NCBI GenBank assembly: GCA_016710985.1
Contig: JADJTX010000020.1
Coordinates: 23,009 to 87,008 of the forward strand
Length of the DNA: 64,000 nucleotides
Direction of reading: 5' to 3'
Source of the DNA: Ignavibacteria bacterium
Lineage (GTDB): Bacteria > Bacteroidota > Ignavibacteria > Tepidaquicellales > Tepidaquicellaceae
Every line of letters starts with the position of its first letter. Positions within the stretch are counted from its first letter, which is position 1. Under the pieces are notes generated by a model. That model saw only the letters and a list, made by a program, of their open reading frames with translations. It had not been told where the DNA came from and made no database searches. Positions 11,278 through 21,717 of the stretch are shown here, piece after piece. The position numbers were made by a program, and so were the translations under genes.

Positions 11278-14200
11278 TCAGGGTCTTATGACATTCACAA
11301 AGTTTACCGAATTATTATTCGCAATTATTACATCAGTAAGGTCAGTTATATTATCTCCGTTTACATCTGTATTTACATATCCCGATGCAAAAACCGTTGC
11401 ATCATTATTTGCTAATATTACATCTGTCAAATCTATAAATCCGTCCTGATTTACATCTCCGCTGAATATTGAAAATCTTATTGGAGAGGAATCTACCTGT
11501 TTCATATTATTTCCATATGCTTGTGTTGATGAATTCGAGAAATTATAATTTAGAGGAGTTCCGTTAGTCATCGAAACAGGATTTGCGCTCCATGTCTCGA
11601 TTGAATTTCTGTGTTTGAATGCTATGTAATAATTTCCCGGAGCTGCTGTTGCAAAGTTTAATGTCGCCAAGCCGTTAGCTGCTAATTCTGATTTCGAAAC
11701 ATCAGCTACTGCATAAGGAGAATTGCTGTTCCTTAATTCAACTGTAATCGTATCGCTCGACATTGTATTTGAAGTTGAATTATAGAATCCCTCAATGAAA
11801 GCGGTTAGATTGAGCTTCATTCCCGGAGCGTCAGCAACTGCAACCGGACTTTTGTTATTATGAACATCCTGTCCAACGATGAAGTAGTAATATGTTCCTG
11901 TCAAAGGTGAAGTGTCGAGAAAAGTAGAATCGGTTGTTGTTGCAAAGACAGGTTCAATGTCAGGATTAATTGTCGGCGATGTGCTCCTGTATAAGATATA
12001 GTTAAGCAAATCGGGAGCATTGCTTCGCTTCCAGTTTAGAGACACGTTATTTGATACCGAAGTTGCAGTAAAAGGAGATAACACAGGCGGAGCGAGATTG
12101 TCCAAGCTTCTGCCATACATGATGTTTGAATTCCAGATTTGTCCCGTGTTTCCGTTTCTTGCTTTGATCAGGAAATATGTATTACCGGTTGAAACAGAAG
12201 ACGAGTCGAACAAAGTGTTCGCATCATAGTAATAAATTGGAAAATTAACGGCTGCTATATCCGCAATCTGAACCCACTGAAATCCTGTAAAGCCGGGAGG
12301 AATACTCCTGTAAACCAGGTAATTTGTAATGTTTCCGAATCCATAAGCTTCGAACGAACTCTTTGCCCATTTCAGTGTAACTTTTCCTCCCTGATCATTC
12401 GGTACATCTCTTACATAATTCAAGATTGGTTTAACGCTAATTGCAGAGCTGTTGTAAATATATGCTTTTCCGGTTGATGAAGAATACCCATAAGCCCCGA
12501 CAACTAAATCAGCATATCCATCGCCGTTTACATCGCATGCCGAGGAGACTGAAGCCCCGAAAGAGCTGAATACTGTCTCTCCCGTCATTGTAACATCTGT
12601 AATATTATTCATAGCTGTGCCGCCGAAAAACAAATATGCCCTTCCGGTAGATGTAGAATACCCTTGAGCTCCGACAATTACATCAGCATATCCGTCAACA
12701 TTAACATCTCCGGCTGATGAGACGGATAGTCCAAAATTGTTATTTGTTGTCTCGCCTGTCATTGTAACATCTGCAATATTATCCACAACTGCTCCGCCAA
12801 AATAAATATATGCCCTGCCTGTATATGAATAGAATGAAGAATATCCGGAAGCTCCGACAATCACATCTGCATATCCATCGCTGTTGACATCTCCGGCTGA
12901 TGAAACTGATCTTCCGAAGGAGTTACTTATTGCCTCTCCTGTCATCGTAACATCTGCAACATTATCCATAGCTGATCCCCCGAAATATATATACACTCTC
13001 CCGGTGTTTGAAGAATACCCAAAAGCTCCGATAATTACATCAGCATATCCGTCGCCATTGACATCGCCGGCTGATGAGACAGGAAATCCGAAATAGTTAT
13101 TTTCTGCCTCTCCTGTCATTGTAACATCTGCAGCATTATCCATTGCTGCTCCGCCGAAAAATATATATGCTCTGCCGGTTCCGGTTGAATACTGATCAGC
13201 ACAGACAATTACATCAGCATATCCGTCGCTGTTGACATCTCCGGCTGATGAGACCGATGATCCGAAATAGTTACCTATTGCCCCTCCGGTCATTGTAACA
13301 TCTGCAACATTATCCATAGCTGCGCCTCCGAAATATATGTATGCTCTGCCGGTATTTAAAGAATAGCCGTAAGCTCCGACAATCACATCAGAGTATCCGT
13401 CACCGTTTACATCTCCGGCTGATGAGACCGATGTTCCGAAGTAATAATTTGTAAATGATCCTGTCATTGTAACATCTGCAATATTATCCATCAATATACC
13501 GCCAAAAAATATATATGCTTTTCCGGTATTTGAAGAATACCCATCAGCTCCTACAATCACATCAGAATATCCGTCACCGTTTACATCGCCGGCCGATGAG
13601 ACCGAATGCCCGAATATATTTCCTGTTGCATCTCCTGTCATTGACATATCATGAGTGATTTCATTTTTCATAAAATAATCATATAAATAAACCCTTCCTT
13701 TATTCGTAGAATACCCAAAAGCTCCGGCTATTACATCAGAATATCCGTCTCCGTTAACATCTCCTGCTGATGAGACCGATACTCCGAAAAAATTGTTTGT
13801 TGCCTCTCCTGTTATTGTAACATCTGCAGCATTATTCATAGTTGTTCCGCCGAAATAAATATATGCTCTGCCGGTAAAAGAAGAATACCCGTAAGCTCCG
13901 ACAATTACATCAGAATATCCGTCACCGTTTAGATCGCCTGCTGTTGAGACCGATATTCCGAAAAAGTTATTTGTTGTTTCTCCGGTCATTGTAACATCTG
14001 CAATATTATTCATAGCTCCGCCACCGAAATATATATATGCTCTGCCGGTTATTGAAGAATATCTTTCAGCTCCCACAATTACGTCAGAAAATCCGTCACC
14101 ATTAACATCTCCTGCTGATGAGACCGTCACTCCAAAAAAGTCACCTGTTGATTCTCCTGTCATTGTAACATCAGCAATACTATCCATCGCCGCTCCGCCG

Positions 14201-15099
14201 AAATATATATATGCTCTGCCGGTAGATGAAGAATACACATAAGCTCCGACAATCACATCAGCATATCCGTCTCCATTGACATCTCCGGCTGATGAGACCG
14301 ATGCTCCGAAATAGGACGTTGTCTCTCCTGTTAATGTAACATCTGCAATATTATCCATCGCTGCCCCACCGAAATATATGTCTGCTCTTCCGGTAGAAGC
14401 AGAATATCCATAAGCTCCGACAATTAAATCATCATATCCGTCACCGTTAACATCTCCGGCTGATGAGACCGATTTTCCCAAATAGTTGTTTGGGTCTCCT
14501 GTCATTATAACGTCTGCGGTATTGTTCATAGCTGCTCCGCCAAAATAAATATATGCTCTGCCAATATTTGTAAAATATCCATAAGCTCCGACTATTACAT
14601 CGGCATATCCGTCGCCGTTAACATCACCGGCTGATGAGACCGATGCTCCGAAAAAGTCATTTGCATACTCTCCTGACATTATCACATCCGGAACTGTATT
14701 CATAATTACTCCACCGAAAAAGATGTATGCCCTTCCCTTGTTTAAAGAATATCCATAAGCGCCAACTATAATATCATCATAACCGTCGCCATTAACATCT
14801 CCGGCGCTTTTTACCGAATAACCGAACCGGTCATCGTTATTTAATCCGTTGAAAATTTTTCTCTGAAGAGCATCAGTTTCAGGGTCTTCGGGAAGAATGC
14901 GATTCCCGTTCTCATCATGAAGACTGTTAAGCCAGTCTTCAGTTACTCCTTCAGGAAGTGAGTCACGCTTTTGATCCTGATGAGTCAGTTCTGAGGATCT
15001 TAACTTTTTAATTTCATTTGTCTGTGCATTGATGTTCGCAATAACTGCTAAGGTTAAAATAACTGCAAGTGTAAGAAATTGTAGAATTTGCTTTTTCAT
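11278..15099 (-). CDS. Secreted 14-blade FG-GAP protein with FN3-like domains and dockerin-like C-terminus
   Basis: Intact, 1273 residues. A signal peptide (MKKQILQFLTLAVILTL...NINAQ) and a prodomain with LPEGVTEDWLNSLHDENG come first. Fourteen blades of about 58 residues follow (roughly 85-900), each FG.SVSSAGDVNGDGY.DVIVGAYGYS..TGRAYIYFGG, built around calcium-binding DxNxDG loops. Blade 7 departs from the pattern (RVYLYDYFMKNEITHD) and blade 14 ends without FGG, which fits two seven-bladed propellers. Then come two FN3-like domains (residues ~900-1100), and finally GDVNQDGFIDLTDVILANND...NGDNITDLTDVIIANNNS ending VNVIRP. The ribosome site is AAGGAGT, 6 nt before ATG. It is probably an adhesin or surface binding protein; the ligand is unknown. 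Confidence 0.9.
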   Translation of the reverse strand: MKKQILQFLTLAVILTLAVIANINAQTNEIKKLRSSELTHQDQKRDSLPEGVTEDWLNSLHDENGNRILPEDPETDALQRKIFNGLNNDDRFGYSVKSAGDVNGDGYDDIIVGAYGYSLNKGRAYIFFGGVIMNTVPDVIMSGEYANDFFGASVSSAGDVNGDGYADVIVGAYGYFTNIGRAYIYFGGAAMNNTADVIMTGDPNNYLGKSVSSAGDVNGDGYDDLIVGAYGYSASTGRADIYFGGAAMDNIADVTLTGETTSYFGASVSSAGDVNGDGYADVIVGAYVYSSSTGRAYIYFGGAAMDSIADVTMTGESTGDFFGVTVSSAGDVNGDGFSDVIVGAERYSSITGRAYIYFGGGAMNNIADVTMTGETTNNFFGISVSTAGDLNGDGYSDVIVGAYGYSSFTGRAYIYFGGTTMNNAADVTITGEATNNFFGVSVSSAGDVNGDGYSDVIAGAFGYSTNKGRVYLYDYFMKNEITHDMSMTGDATGNIFGHSVSSAGDVNGDGYSDVIVGADGYSSNTGKAYIFFGGILMDNIADVTMTGSFTNYYFGTSVSSAGDVNGDGYSDVIVGAYGYSLNTGRAYIYFGGAAMDNVADVTMTGGAIGNYFGSSVSSAGDVNSDGYADVIVCADQYSTGTGRAYIFFGGAAMDNAADVTMTGEAENNYFGFPVSSAGDVNGDGYADVIIGAFGYSSNTGRVYIYFGGSAMDNVADVTMTGEAISNSFGRSVSSAGDVNSDGYADVIVGASGYSSFYSYTGRAYIYFGGAVVDNIADVTMTGETTNNNFGLSVSSAGDVNVDGYADVIVGAQGYSTSTGRAYLFFGGTAMNNITDVTMTGETVFSSFGASVSSACDVNGDGYADLVVGAYGYSSSTGKAYIYNSSAISVKPILNYVRDVPNDQGGKVTLKWAKSSFEAYGFGNITNYLVYRSIPPGFTGFQWVQIADIAAVNFPIYYYDANTLFDSSSVSTGNTYFLIKARNGNTGQIWNSNIMYGRSLDNLAPPVLSPFTATSVSNNVSLNWKRSNAPDLLNYILYRSTSPTINPDIEPVFATTTDSTFLDTSPLTGTYYYFIVGQDVHNNKSPVAVADAPGMKLNLTAFIEGFYNSTSNTMSSDTITVELRNSNSPYAVADVSKSELAANGLATLNFATAAPGNYYIAFKHRNSIETWSANPVSMTNGTPLNYNFSNSSTQAYGNNMKQVDSSPIRFSIFSGDVNQDGFIDLTDVILANNDATVFASGYVNTDVNGDNITDLTDVIIANNNSVNFVNVIRP

Positions 15100-15187
15100 T
15101 TTTTACTCCTTATGTTTTTAGTTGATTAAATTATTTGTATAAACGTTGTTTGTAATTGTTAATTATTATATGAAAGGTCAGATGAGT

Positions 15188-15208
15188 CCTCCTGACAATG
15201 TCAGGAGG
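15188..15208 (-). promoter_or_regulatory. Short GC hairpin in the 5' leader
   Basis: CCTCCTGA and TCAGGAGG form a perfect 8-bp stem with a 5-base loop about 90 nt upstream of ATG 15099. It is not followed by a T-run on either strand, so it is not a typical terminator. It could be a leader structure or an end of an upstream transcript. Confidence 0.35.
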
Positions 15209-15453
15209 CTATCATCCTTAGTTAGAGTAAAGAAAGAAATTCATCTTTCTTTTTTGCAGATATCCCGTTAAAGTGTGTCCCCAAAAACCAAAAAAAACTT
15301 GACTCTAACTGTACAAAAGTATGTTTATAATATCCTTACTCCAAAGAGAAATTCATGTAAATATTACCAAAACTTTATACTATATTTCTATTTTCTCCGG
15401 CTTTAAGTATTTTATTTATAACGAAGATAGAATCAATCCCCCATTACCGGAAA

Positions 15454-16907
15454 ATGCATAACAATATTTCAATTGAACTCCTTAAGACTTTCTCCGATGA
15501 GGATGTAAAATGTTTCGGTGAGTATGTTTCCAGTACCCTTTTCAATAAAAGAAAAGAGCTTCTCAGATTATATTCCGTAATAATTAAATGCCGGCCCGCG
15601 TTTGATAGCCCCGTCCTGAAACGTGAGAAGCTTTTAAAAAGCTTTATCCGAAGAGTAAATACGATGAGCAGACACTCAGAACAAGGATGGCGGAATTAGC
15701 TGCGCTGATACGGGGATACTTTTCTTTTACAAATCAGCAAAAAAATGTTTTTCAGCAAAAATTCTCTCTGGCAAAAGAGCTGATGTCAAGAAACAAATTT
15801 GCAATGTCTGGAAAAGTTTTAAGCGATATTCTTGAAACACTTGAAAAAGAAAAATATAATGACGCGAACTATTTTGGAAATAAGTATTCTGCATTATCTG
15901 AACTCTGCCATGTTTTCAGCGCTGAAGGAAATTATAAAGAACTGAATAATACGGAAATCAAAAGAAACGAATGCCTTATCTGTTTTTTTCTATCTGATTT
16001 TCTTAACAGTTCAAGAGATATACTGACCAACAATATCAATAACAAGGTGATGAAAGATTCACCCGTGTCAAATGAATTTTTTAAGAACTTTACACCTGAT
16101 AATTTCCTCAGCTATCTGAGGGAATCTGATGCTGAACATTATGCAATACTCGCTATCTACTATCATGCATATCTGACAAGAAAGGAAAGTGATAATGAAA
16201 AGCATTACTTTAATCTTAAGGAGATTGTATTCAGTGAATACAAAAAATTTCCAAAGAAGGATCTGTTTAATTTCTGGAATTTCCTTTCAGGCGCTGTGTT
16301 TCCGGTATTAATAAATAAGGATAAAAAATTTTATAACGAGAGGCATTTAATAAATAAATTTTTTGATGAGCTTGATGTTTTTCTTACAATAAATGACAAA
16401 TACATTCACACACAGACTTTTAATAACATTGTTAACGGAGCATTAATAATTAATGAGCTCGATTCAGCTGAGGAGTTCATTATGAAATATAAAGATACAC
16501 TGCTTCCCGAATCTAAAGAAAATACAATTAACTACTGTATGGCTTCTTTAAGTACAAAGAGAAAAGAATTTGAAAAATCACTTGATTACCTGAATAAAAT
16601 CAAAATGAGCGAACTTTCATATAATCTGGATGCAAGGCTGTGCTATTTTGTTAATTATTATGAACTGAATTTATTCGATCAGCTTTTTTCTGCAATTGAC
16701 GCCTGCAGACATTTTATTTCTGAAAGCGCTAACATGCCTGAATACGCTGCTGAAATGGCGAGAAACTCACTTAGATTCATGACAAAAATCGGAAATGCAA
16801 AATCACGGAATAAAAAACTTGATTACGCCGATCTGAAGGAAGCCGAATCAGTTGATTCTTTTTTTATAAGAAAATGGATACTGGAGAAAATGAAAGAGCT
16901 TGTGTGA
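15454..16907 (+). CDS. Helical-repeat protein of unknown function, paralogue 3 (frameshifted)
   Basis: Third paralogue, starting MHNNISIELLKTFSDEDVKC. The first frame closes at 15699, and the main frame runs from about 15640 to 16907, ending IRKWILEKMKELV. In the main frame the upstream codons read YPKSKYDEQTLRTRMAELAA, aligning with FPAKKYNYGILKN of paralogue 2. The break therefore lies at AGCTTTATCC near 15640, where one extra T gives KSFYPKSKYDEQ. About 485 residues, helical, lysine-rich, no signal peptide. The family has no function I can name. All three copies lie beside dockerin/FG-GAP genes. Confidence 0.72.
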
Positions 16908-16975
16908 AATTAACCAATCCACTGCAAATTAATCGTCCCTTCTTTCTACCCACATAGAAGCGTAAGACGCAAGTA

Positions 16976-17012
16976 AAAGCCTGCCACGAATTTCACGAAT
17001 GATCACGAATCA
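16976..17012. repeat. CACGAAT-type repeat arm
   Basis: GCCACGAATTTCACGAATGA and the following ATCACGAATCAA are the arm type also found near 21718-21841 and 27000. A matching right arm is not evident here. The rest of 16908-17244 shows no gene. Confidence 0.45.
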
Positions 17013-17244
17013 ATAAAATATTATCACAAATTTTTAAAGATAATTAACATAAATTTTTTTGCACACATAAGTACATCGTTAAGATGGATTTAGGAGCTGA
17101 TTTAAACAGACTCGAACATTTAGGAGAGCAATGCTGAAATTCACTTTCAGACTTCACTATGTGTCAGTGTATTTATGTAATTTTGCTTTGAAAAATCATC
17201 AAAAAATTCTAAAACATCACAAAACATTCTGAAAAGTGATAAAA

Positions 17245-17447
17245 ACACTTCCAAATGTCACACAAACATTTCCAAATGTCATTCAAACATTTCCAAATGT
17301 CACCCGAACATTTCCAAATGTCACTCAAACATTTCCAAATGTCATTCAAACATTTCCAAATGTCATTCAAACATTTCCAAATGTCATTCAAACATTTCCA
17401 AATGTCACCCAAACATTTCCAAATGTCACCCAAACATTTCCAAATGT
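17245..17447. repeat. Iteron-like array: ten 21-bp units with palindromic cores
   Basis: Ten cores of ACATTTCCAAATGT (the first is ACACTTCCAAATGT) begin at 17245 and repeat at exactly 21 bp, the last at 17434. Each core is a 6-bp inverted repeat (ACATTT/AAATGT) around CC. The linkers vary (CATTCAA, CACCCAA, CACCCGA). All frames stay open simply because 21 is a multiple of three. It lies between convergent genes, so it is not a promoter array of an obvious neighbour. Confidence 0.85.
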
Positions 17448-17517
17448 CCCAAGCGCTTTAAAACGGGCTGATATTCAAGTCAGATCACTTTAGTATTCCA
17501 CAATCTTTTGAAGTTTT

Positions 17518-17549
17518 TACCACTAAGGCACAAAGACACAAAGGTTTTC
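17518..17549. repeat. CACTAAG-type single arm
   Basis: ACCACTAAGGCACAAAGACA is one arm of the family seen as full inverted repeats elsewhere in this window. No matching right arm is present downstream. Confidence 0.5.
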
Positions 17550-17569
17550 TGTTCAAAACAGAAACTCAA

Positions 17570-17684
17570 ACTATATTTTATTGGCGGACTCACTGACCGC
17601 GCAAGAAGAGCAAAGGTGCACGTGAAAAGAAAGTATGGATTTAATTCACAGGAATATACAGCGCTATCAAAGAAAAGATACTGA
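17570..17684 (+). pseudogene. Possible 3' remnant of a gene
   Basis: After the lone repeat arm, a plus-strand frame reads IGGLTDRARRAKVHVKRKYG then FNSQEYTALSKKRY and a TGA at 17682-17684. It looks protein-like and is followed by a strong terminator, but has no start. I do not recognise the family. A repeat or deletion may have removed the 5' part, or the match may be chance. Confidence 0.25.
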
Positions 17685-17723
17685 GCAATGATCAATGTGC
17701 AATGATCATTGAACAATATGTCG

Positions 17724-17754
17724 GCGTCAGGATGAAAAGTCCTGACGCTTTTTT
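17724..17754 (+). terminator. Rho-independent terminator
   Basis: GCGTCAGGA and TCCTGACGC form a perfect 9-bp stem with a 7-base loop, followed by TTTTTT. It points along the plus strand, although the nearest complete plus-strand gene ended about 800 bp earlier. Confidence 0.8.
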
Positions 17755-17809
17755 ACTTTCTTCTTACTAACATTTGACCTCTGACATCTGACGTCTCACG
17801 TCTGACGTT

Positions 17810-19893
17810 TCACATCTCACGTTTTATCCCCGGATCCTTAGGAAAAAGTCTGCTTGTTTTTTGATTATTTGCTTCAGAGCTGAGCAAGTTTTTTGCAGCG
17901 TCAAGCTGTTCCCTGTAGCCGAGCAGTAATAGATTATCTCCTTCAAAGAGCTCTTCATCTGAGTCAGGATTTACGATTCTTTCGCCGTTCCTGTCAATTC
18001 CAATTATGCTTGCGCCTGTTTCGGAACGTAGCTTTAATTCAGATATCAGTTTCTTTACACCGATTGTCTTTGGTTCAACTGTAACTGATTCAAGCTTTAC
18101 ATCTTCAAGTATGGGATGATCTGCTATCGAATTAACTTCAGGTTTATGAAGCGGATCGGCAGGCTGAAGAAATGTTTCCTGCAATGCGCCCTGAGCTTTG
18201 GCATAGATCTTTACCGAACTGCGGAACATAAAATACCCGGAGATCGCAACTAATACTATCGAAAGTATGAGAAGATTCGATGACGGCAGCAGAGTAGAGC
18301 TGAGAAGAATAATGATCACAATTAAAACCAGTGAACCTCCTATGAAGATAGTATTTGATACAACTGCATGCATTGTATTTTTCTTGATATATCAGCATCT
18401 GAAGTACTAAGCTCTGCAATGACCATTGATGCAGCAAGAGTTTTTCGCCAGACGGCAAATATAAGAGGAAAACTTATCAGCATTGCCGCAAACCAGAGAA
18501 TTGCCTTTGTTATCTCTATTCCTGTAATGTATTCTCCGATAAATAATTTTATTTTCTCATTGAGGAAAACAAACGCAATGAAGATACCCGTGATGATCAG
18601 AAGGTTCAGACATATCTGCAGAAAGATTCTCCGCAGTATCATTCTGCCTGCGTGGTTAGGACCTTCTTTCGAAGGTTTATTGACCCAAAGATAATATGCT
18701 TCCATTGTTCTTATCAGAGAACGCGGCGCATGCTTTTCAAAGAATTTTGAAAAACTATCAGAACTGTTGATCAGATATGGCGTGGTTAAAGTTGTCAATG
18801 CTGAAACAGCGACAGTAATAGGATAAATAAAACCATCTGTAACATTGAGCGTTAATCCCAGCGCGGCAATAATAAAAGAGAACTCCCCTATTTGTGAAAG
18901 CCCCATTCCGACTTTTAAAGAAGTCTTTGTATCATTTCCTGCTAAGAGACTTCCCAGTGAACAGGAAAATACTTTGCCTGCTATTACTACGAGTGAGATT
19001 GCAATGATAGGAACAATGTACTCAATGATGATAACCGGATCAATAATAAGTCCGATTGAGACAAAGAACACCGCACTGAAAAGATCACGCACCGGGAACA
19101 TTATGACTTCCACTTTATGTATCTGCCTTGCTTCGGCTATTATTGCGCCTATCAGGAATGCTCCGAGAGCTACACTGTATCCTAATTTAACAGTAAGAAA
19201 AGAAACTCCGAAACACAGACCGACAACCGTGATCAAAAGCATTTCATTACTTTTGAATTTCGACACATAATTCAAAAGCCGCGGCACCAAGATCAAACCC
19301 GAGACAAGGAGAATCCCCATGAATGCTGCTAAGTTAAGTATTATAACACTAATGTCTTTAAAGGCAAACTCACCTGTTGTCGCAAATCCGGATAACAGAG
19401 CAATGAGTAATATTGCAAGTATGTCTTCAATTATTAAAACACCAAAGATCAGCTGTGCAAACTTTTCACGAGTCTTTCCTTCAAGTGCTTTTATGATAAT
19501 TGTCGTAGATGAAATGGAAAGTATTGCCCCGAGGAAAATACTATTCATATGACTCCATCCGAATAACTGTCCAAGCCCGTATCCTGCCCAGATCATTACA
19601 AATATTTCCAGTGAAGCAGCTACAACAGCAGTCGAACCGACTTCCTTAAGTTTTCTCAGACTGAATTCCAGTCCAAGAGAAAACATAAGAAATATTACAC
19701 CCAATTCTGCAAGCGTTTCAATTGTCTTCTCATCACCTATTAAAGTGAAGGGAGGAGTATGCGGACCGATGACAACTCCTGCAAGTATATACCCCAGCAC
19801 AACCGGCTGTTTCAGCTGACGAAAGAGAATAGTTGCCAGTCCCGCAGCTATCATAACAACTGCGAGATCCTGAAGAAAGAGTATATGATGCAT
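17810..19893 (-). CDS. CPA2-family cation:proton antiporter (KefB-like) with TrkA-C domain (frameshifted)
   Basis: Inner-membrane monovalent cation/H+ antiporter. The N-terminal part (MHHILFLQDLAVVMIAAGLA) has about twelve hydrophobic segments with family motifs such as GVIFLMFSLGLEFSLRKLKE, SISSTTIIIKALEGK and GLSQIGEFSFIIAALG. The frame then shifts at AGAAAAATACA near 18345-18370. One extra A joins SRK to NTMHAVVSNTIFIGG, two more membrane segments and a cytosolic RCK_C/TrkA_C domain (GASIIGIDRNGERIVNPDSD... EGDNLLLLG). There is no NAD-binding TrkA_N domain between, so it is KefB-like but not a classic KefB/KefC. About 690 residues in all. The transported ion cannot be told from sequence. 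It appears monocistronic. Confidence 0.82.
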
Positions 19894-20142
19894 TAAATGG
19901 ATTTATTTACAAATGAATTGAATATTGCAAAATACCTTAATCTGTTAAGAGTAAAAAGTATAATATAAACTCATAAGACATTTTCTTATTCTGTTCAAAA
20001 TGCTAAAACCTTTTTAATCTGTGATCAACTGTGTAATCCTGTGAGATATCATATCTTTAATCAAATAATTCAGGGCTGGATTCTAATTATAAAAGGATTT
20101 TACATATAAACTTTAAATCTTAAGTTGCACTGAATATTTGTC

Positions 20143-20814
20143 ATGCTTTCATCATAATCACAGGAGCGACCTGAATGGTCGGAGAAGGAGTTTTACACGA
20201 ATGTCTGAATGATCCTGATGTGGAGAAAGTACTTATCATTAACAGAAAGCCGTCCGGAGTATCTAATACTAAGTTAAATGAAATTATTCACAAGGATTTC
20301 TTTGCTCTTACAGCAATTGAAAGCCAGTTAAAGGATTACAATGCCTGCTTCTTCTGCCTTGGCGTTTCATCTGTCGGGATGAAAGAAGAAGAGTATTTTA
20401 AACTGACTTATGAGCTTACAATGAATTTTGCAAAGTCTCTTGTAAAACTGAATCCGGAAATGAGCTTCTGTTATATATCGGGAGTTGGCACTGACAGCAG
20501 TGAAAAGGGAAAAATGATGTGGGCACGTGTAAAGGGAAAAACTGAAAATGATCTGATGAAATTACATTTTAAAAAAGTATATGCATTCAGACCGGGCTAT
20601 CTGCATCCCGAAAGCGGAATGAAGAATACTTTTAAGCTATTATAAATATTTTTCATGGCTCTATCCTGTAATGCGCAAGCTGTTTCCGGGACATGTGACT
20701 ACTTTGAAAGAACTTGCGCTGGCAATGATCAATGCAGTGAAAAGAGGATATGTCAGACAGATTATTGAAGTTAAAGATATAGTACAATTGTCAAAAGAGG
20801 TAAAGATATTTTAA
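20143..20814 (+). CDS. NAD(P)-binding Rossmann protein, atypical SDR/HTATIP2-like (stop and frameshifts)
   Basis: The Rossmann start reads IIITGAT-stop-MVGEGVLHECL. The expected family motif is TGATGMVGEG, so GGA appears as TGA at 20172-20174, a substitution. From there it is clean to RPGYLHPESGMKNT near 20630, with the conserved core CYISGVGTDSSEKGKMMWAR and VKGKTEN. A one-base slip near TTTTAAGC then leads to SYYKYFSWLYPVMRKLFPGH and the stop at 20812-20814. ATG 20143 needs one more base to be in frame. About 220 residues, the usual length for this oxidoreductase-like family. The substrate is unknown. Either a pseudogene or a badly called consensus. Confidence 0.6.
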
Positions 20815-20830
20815 CTATTTAGTTCATCTT

Positions 20831-20998
20831 TACCACAGAGGCGCAGAGAGCACAGAGATACACAGAGATTATTTTTTCTTTAAGCAGTTTCATAGGAATG
20901 TTAAATACATAAACTTTGCTTAATCATAATAGAAGTAAATTTTAGTTAAATAAAGATTTTCTCTGTGAAACTCTGTGCTCTCTGCGCCTCTGTGGTGA
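20831..20998. repeat. CACAGAG-type inverted repeat (complete)
   Basis: The left arm ACCACAGAGGCGCAGAGAGC continues with ACAGAGATACACAGAGATT. The right arm, GCGCCTCTGTGGTGAATT preceded by CTCTGTGAAACTCTGTGCTC, is its near-perfect complement. About 85 AT-rich bases lie between the arms. Confidence 0.75.
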
Positions 20999-21038
20999 AT
21001 TACTCAAAACTATTAGAAAACTTAATAAATAATACAAG

Positions 21039-21713
21039 ATGAAGTTCAATTCCGAACAATTTTATTCAGTAATAAAAATAATCACCTTAACACTGTTTAT
21101 GAATTTTATAATAACCAATTCATCTGCAGCTCAATCCTATTCTGATGTTGCGGGGGAATATTCTTTAAAAGGCATTCCGGAAATGGCAGCAGGATTCAGG
21201 TTTAATGAAGACAGTACGTTTCAGTTCTATTACATTTACGGAGCTGCAGATCGCTCAGCTCACGGAAAGTATACGCTTATTGATGGCAGAATAATTTTAA
21301 AGAGTTCAAAATCTGCCGGTAATGATTTTACTTTAAGTAAAGAATTAAAATCAGGAAATGGTTTTACTGTCAGTATTGCAGATTCAAACAAACTTTTAAT
21401 AAAGGATATCGTTTGTTTTTTCATAAGCGGTACGGATACTTTTTTAGTTCAGACAAATGCTGAGGGAATTGCAAATGCGGAAATAAAAGAGTGTGATAAA
21501 ATTCTGATCATACATTCTTTTTATCCGGACATACCAACGGTTATTAATGTCAAAGATGAAGAGAATAATTATTTTGAATTAACGCTTAATCAGTCTTTAG
21601 CAGAAGTTGCATTCGATGATGCTGTGATTGAATTTGATAAGGAAAATGGCGAAACAATACTTTTGGATAATACTTATTTGTTCTCTAAAAAGGTGAGTTT
21701 TGTAAAGAAATAG
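21039..21713 (+). CDS. Exported lipocalin-like protein of unknown function
   Basis: 224 residues, with a long signal peptide (IKIITLTLFMNFIITNSSAA before QSYSDVAGEYSL). The mature part is rich in beta-strand patterns, with GEYSLKG, RFNEDSTFQFYY and HGKYTLIDGRIILKSS, resembling META/lipocalin-like 'response to input' domains of Bacteroidota exported proteins. No sorting domain, lipobox cysteine or catalytic motif. Probably periplasmic. A similar exported protein lies at 25966-26739, sharing the layout GRY...FDGSDSA...GDYQL. Function not known. Confidence 0.75.
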   Translation: MKFNSEQFYSVIKIITLTLFMNFIITNSSAAQSYSDVAGEYSLKGIPEMAAGFRFNEDSTFQFYYIYGAADRSAHGKYTLIDGRIILKSSKSAGNDFTLSKELKSGNGFTVSIADSNKLLIKDIVCFFISGTDTFLVQTNAEGIANAEIKECDKILIIHSFYPDIPTVINVKDEENNYFELTLNQSLAEVAFDDAVIEFDKENGETILLDNTYLFSKKVSFVKK

Positions 21714-21717
21714 ATTC

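Noticed and set aside
17245..17447. CRISPR array
   Set aside because: Linkers are 7 bp and nearly constant, with no unique spacers and no cas genes.
17209..17493. Three overlapping repetitive frames (NVIQTFP-, MSFKHFQ- and NDIWKCL-type peptides)
   Set aside because: They exist only because the 21-bp repeat keeps all frames open; no start context or family pattern.
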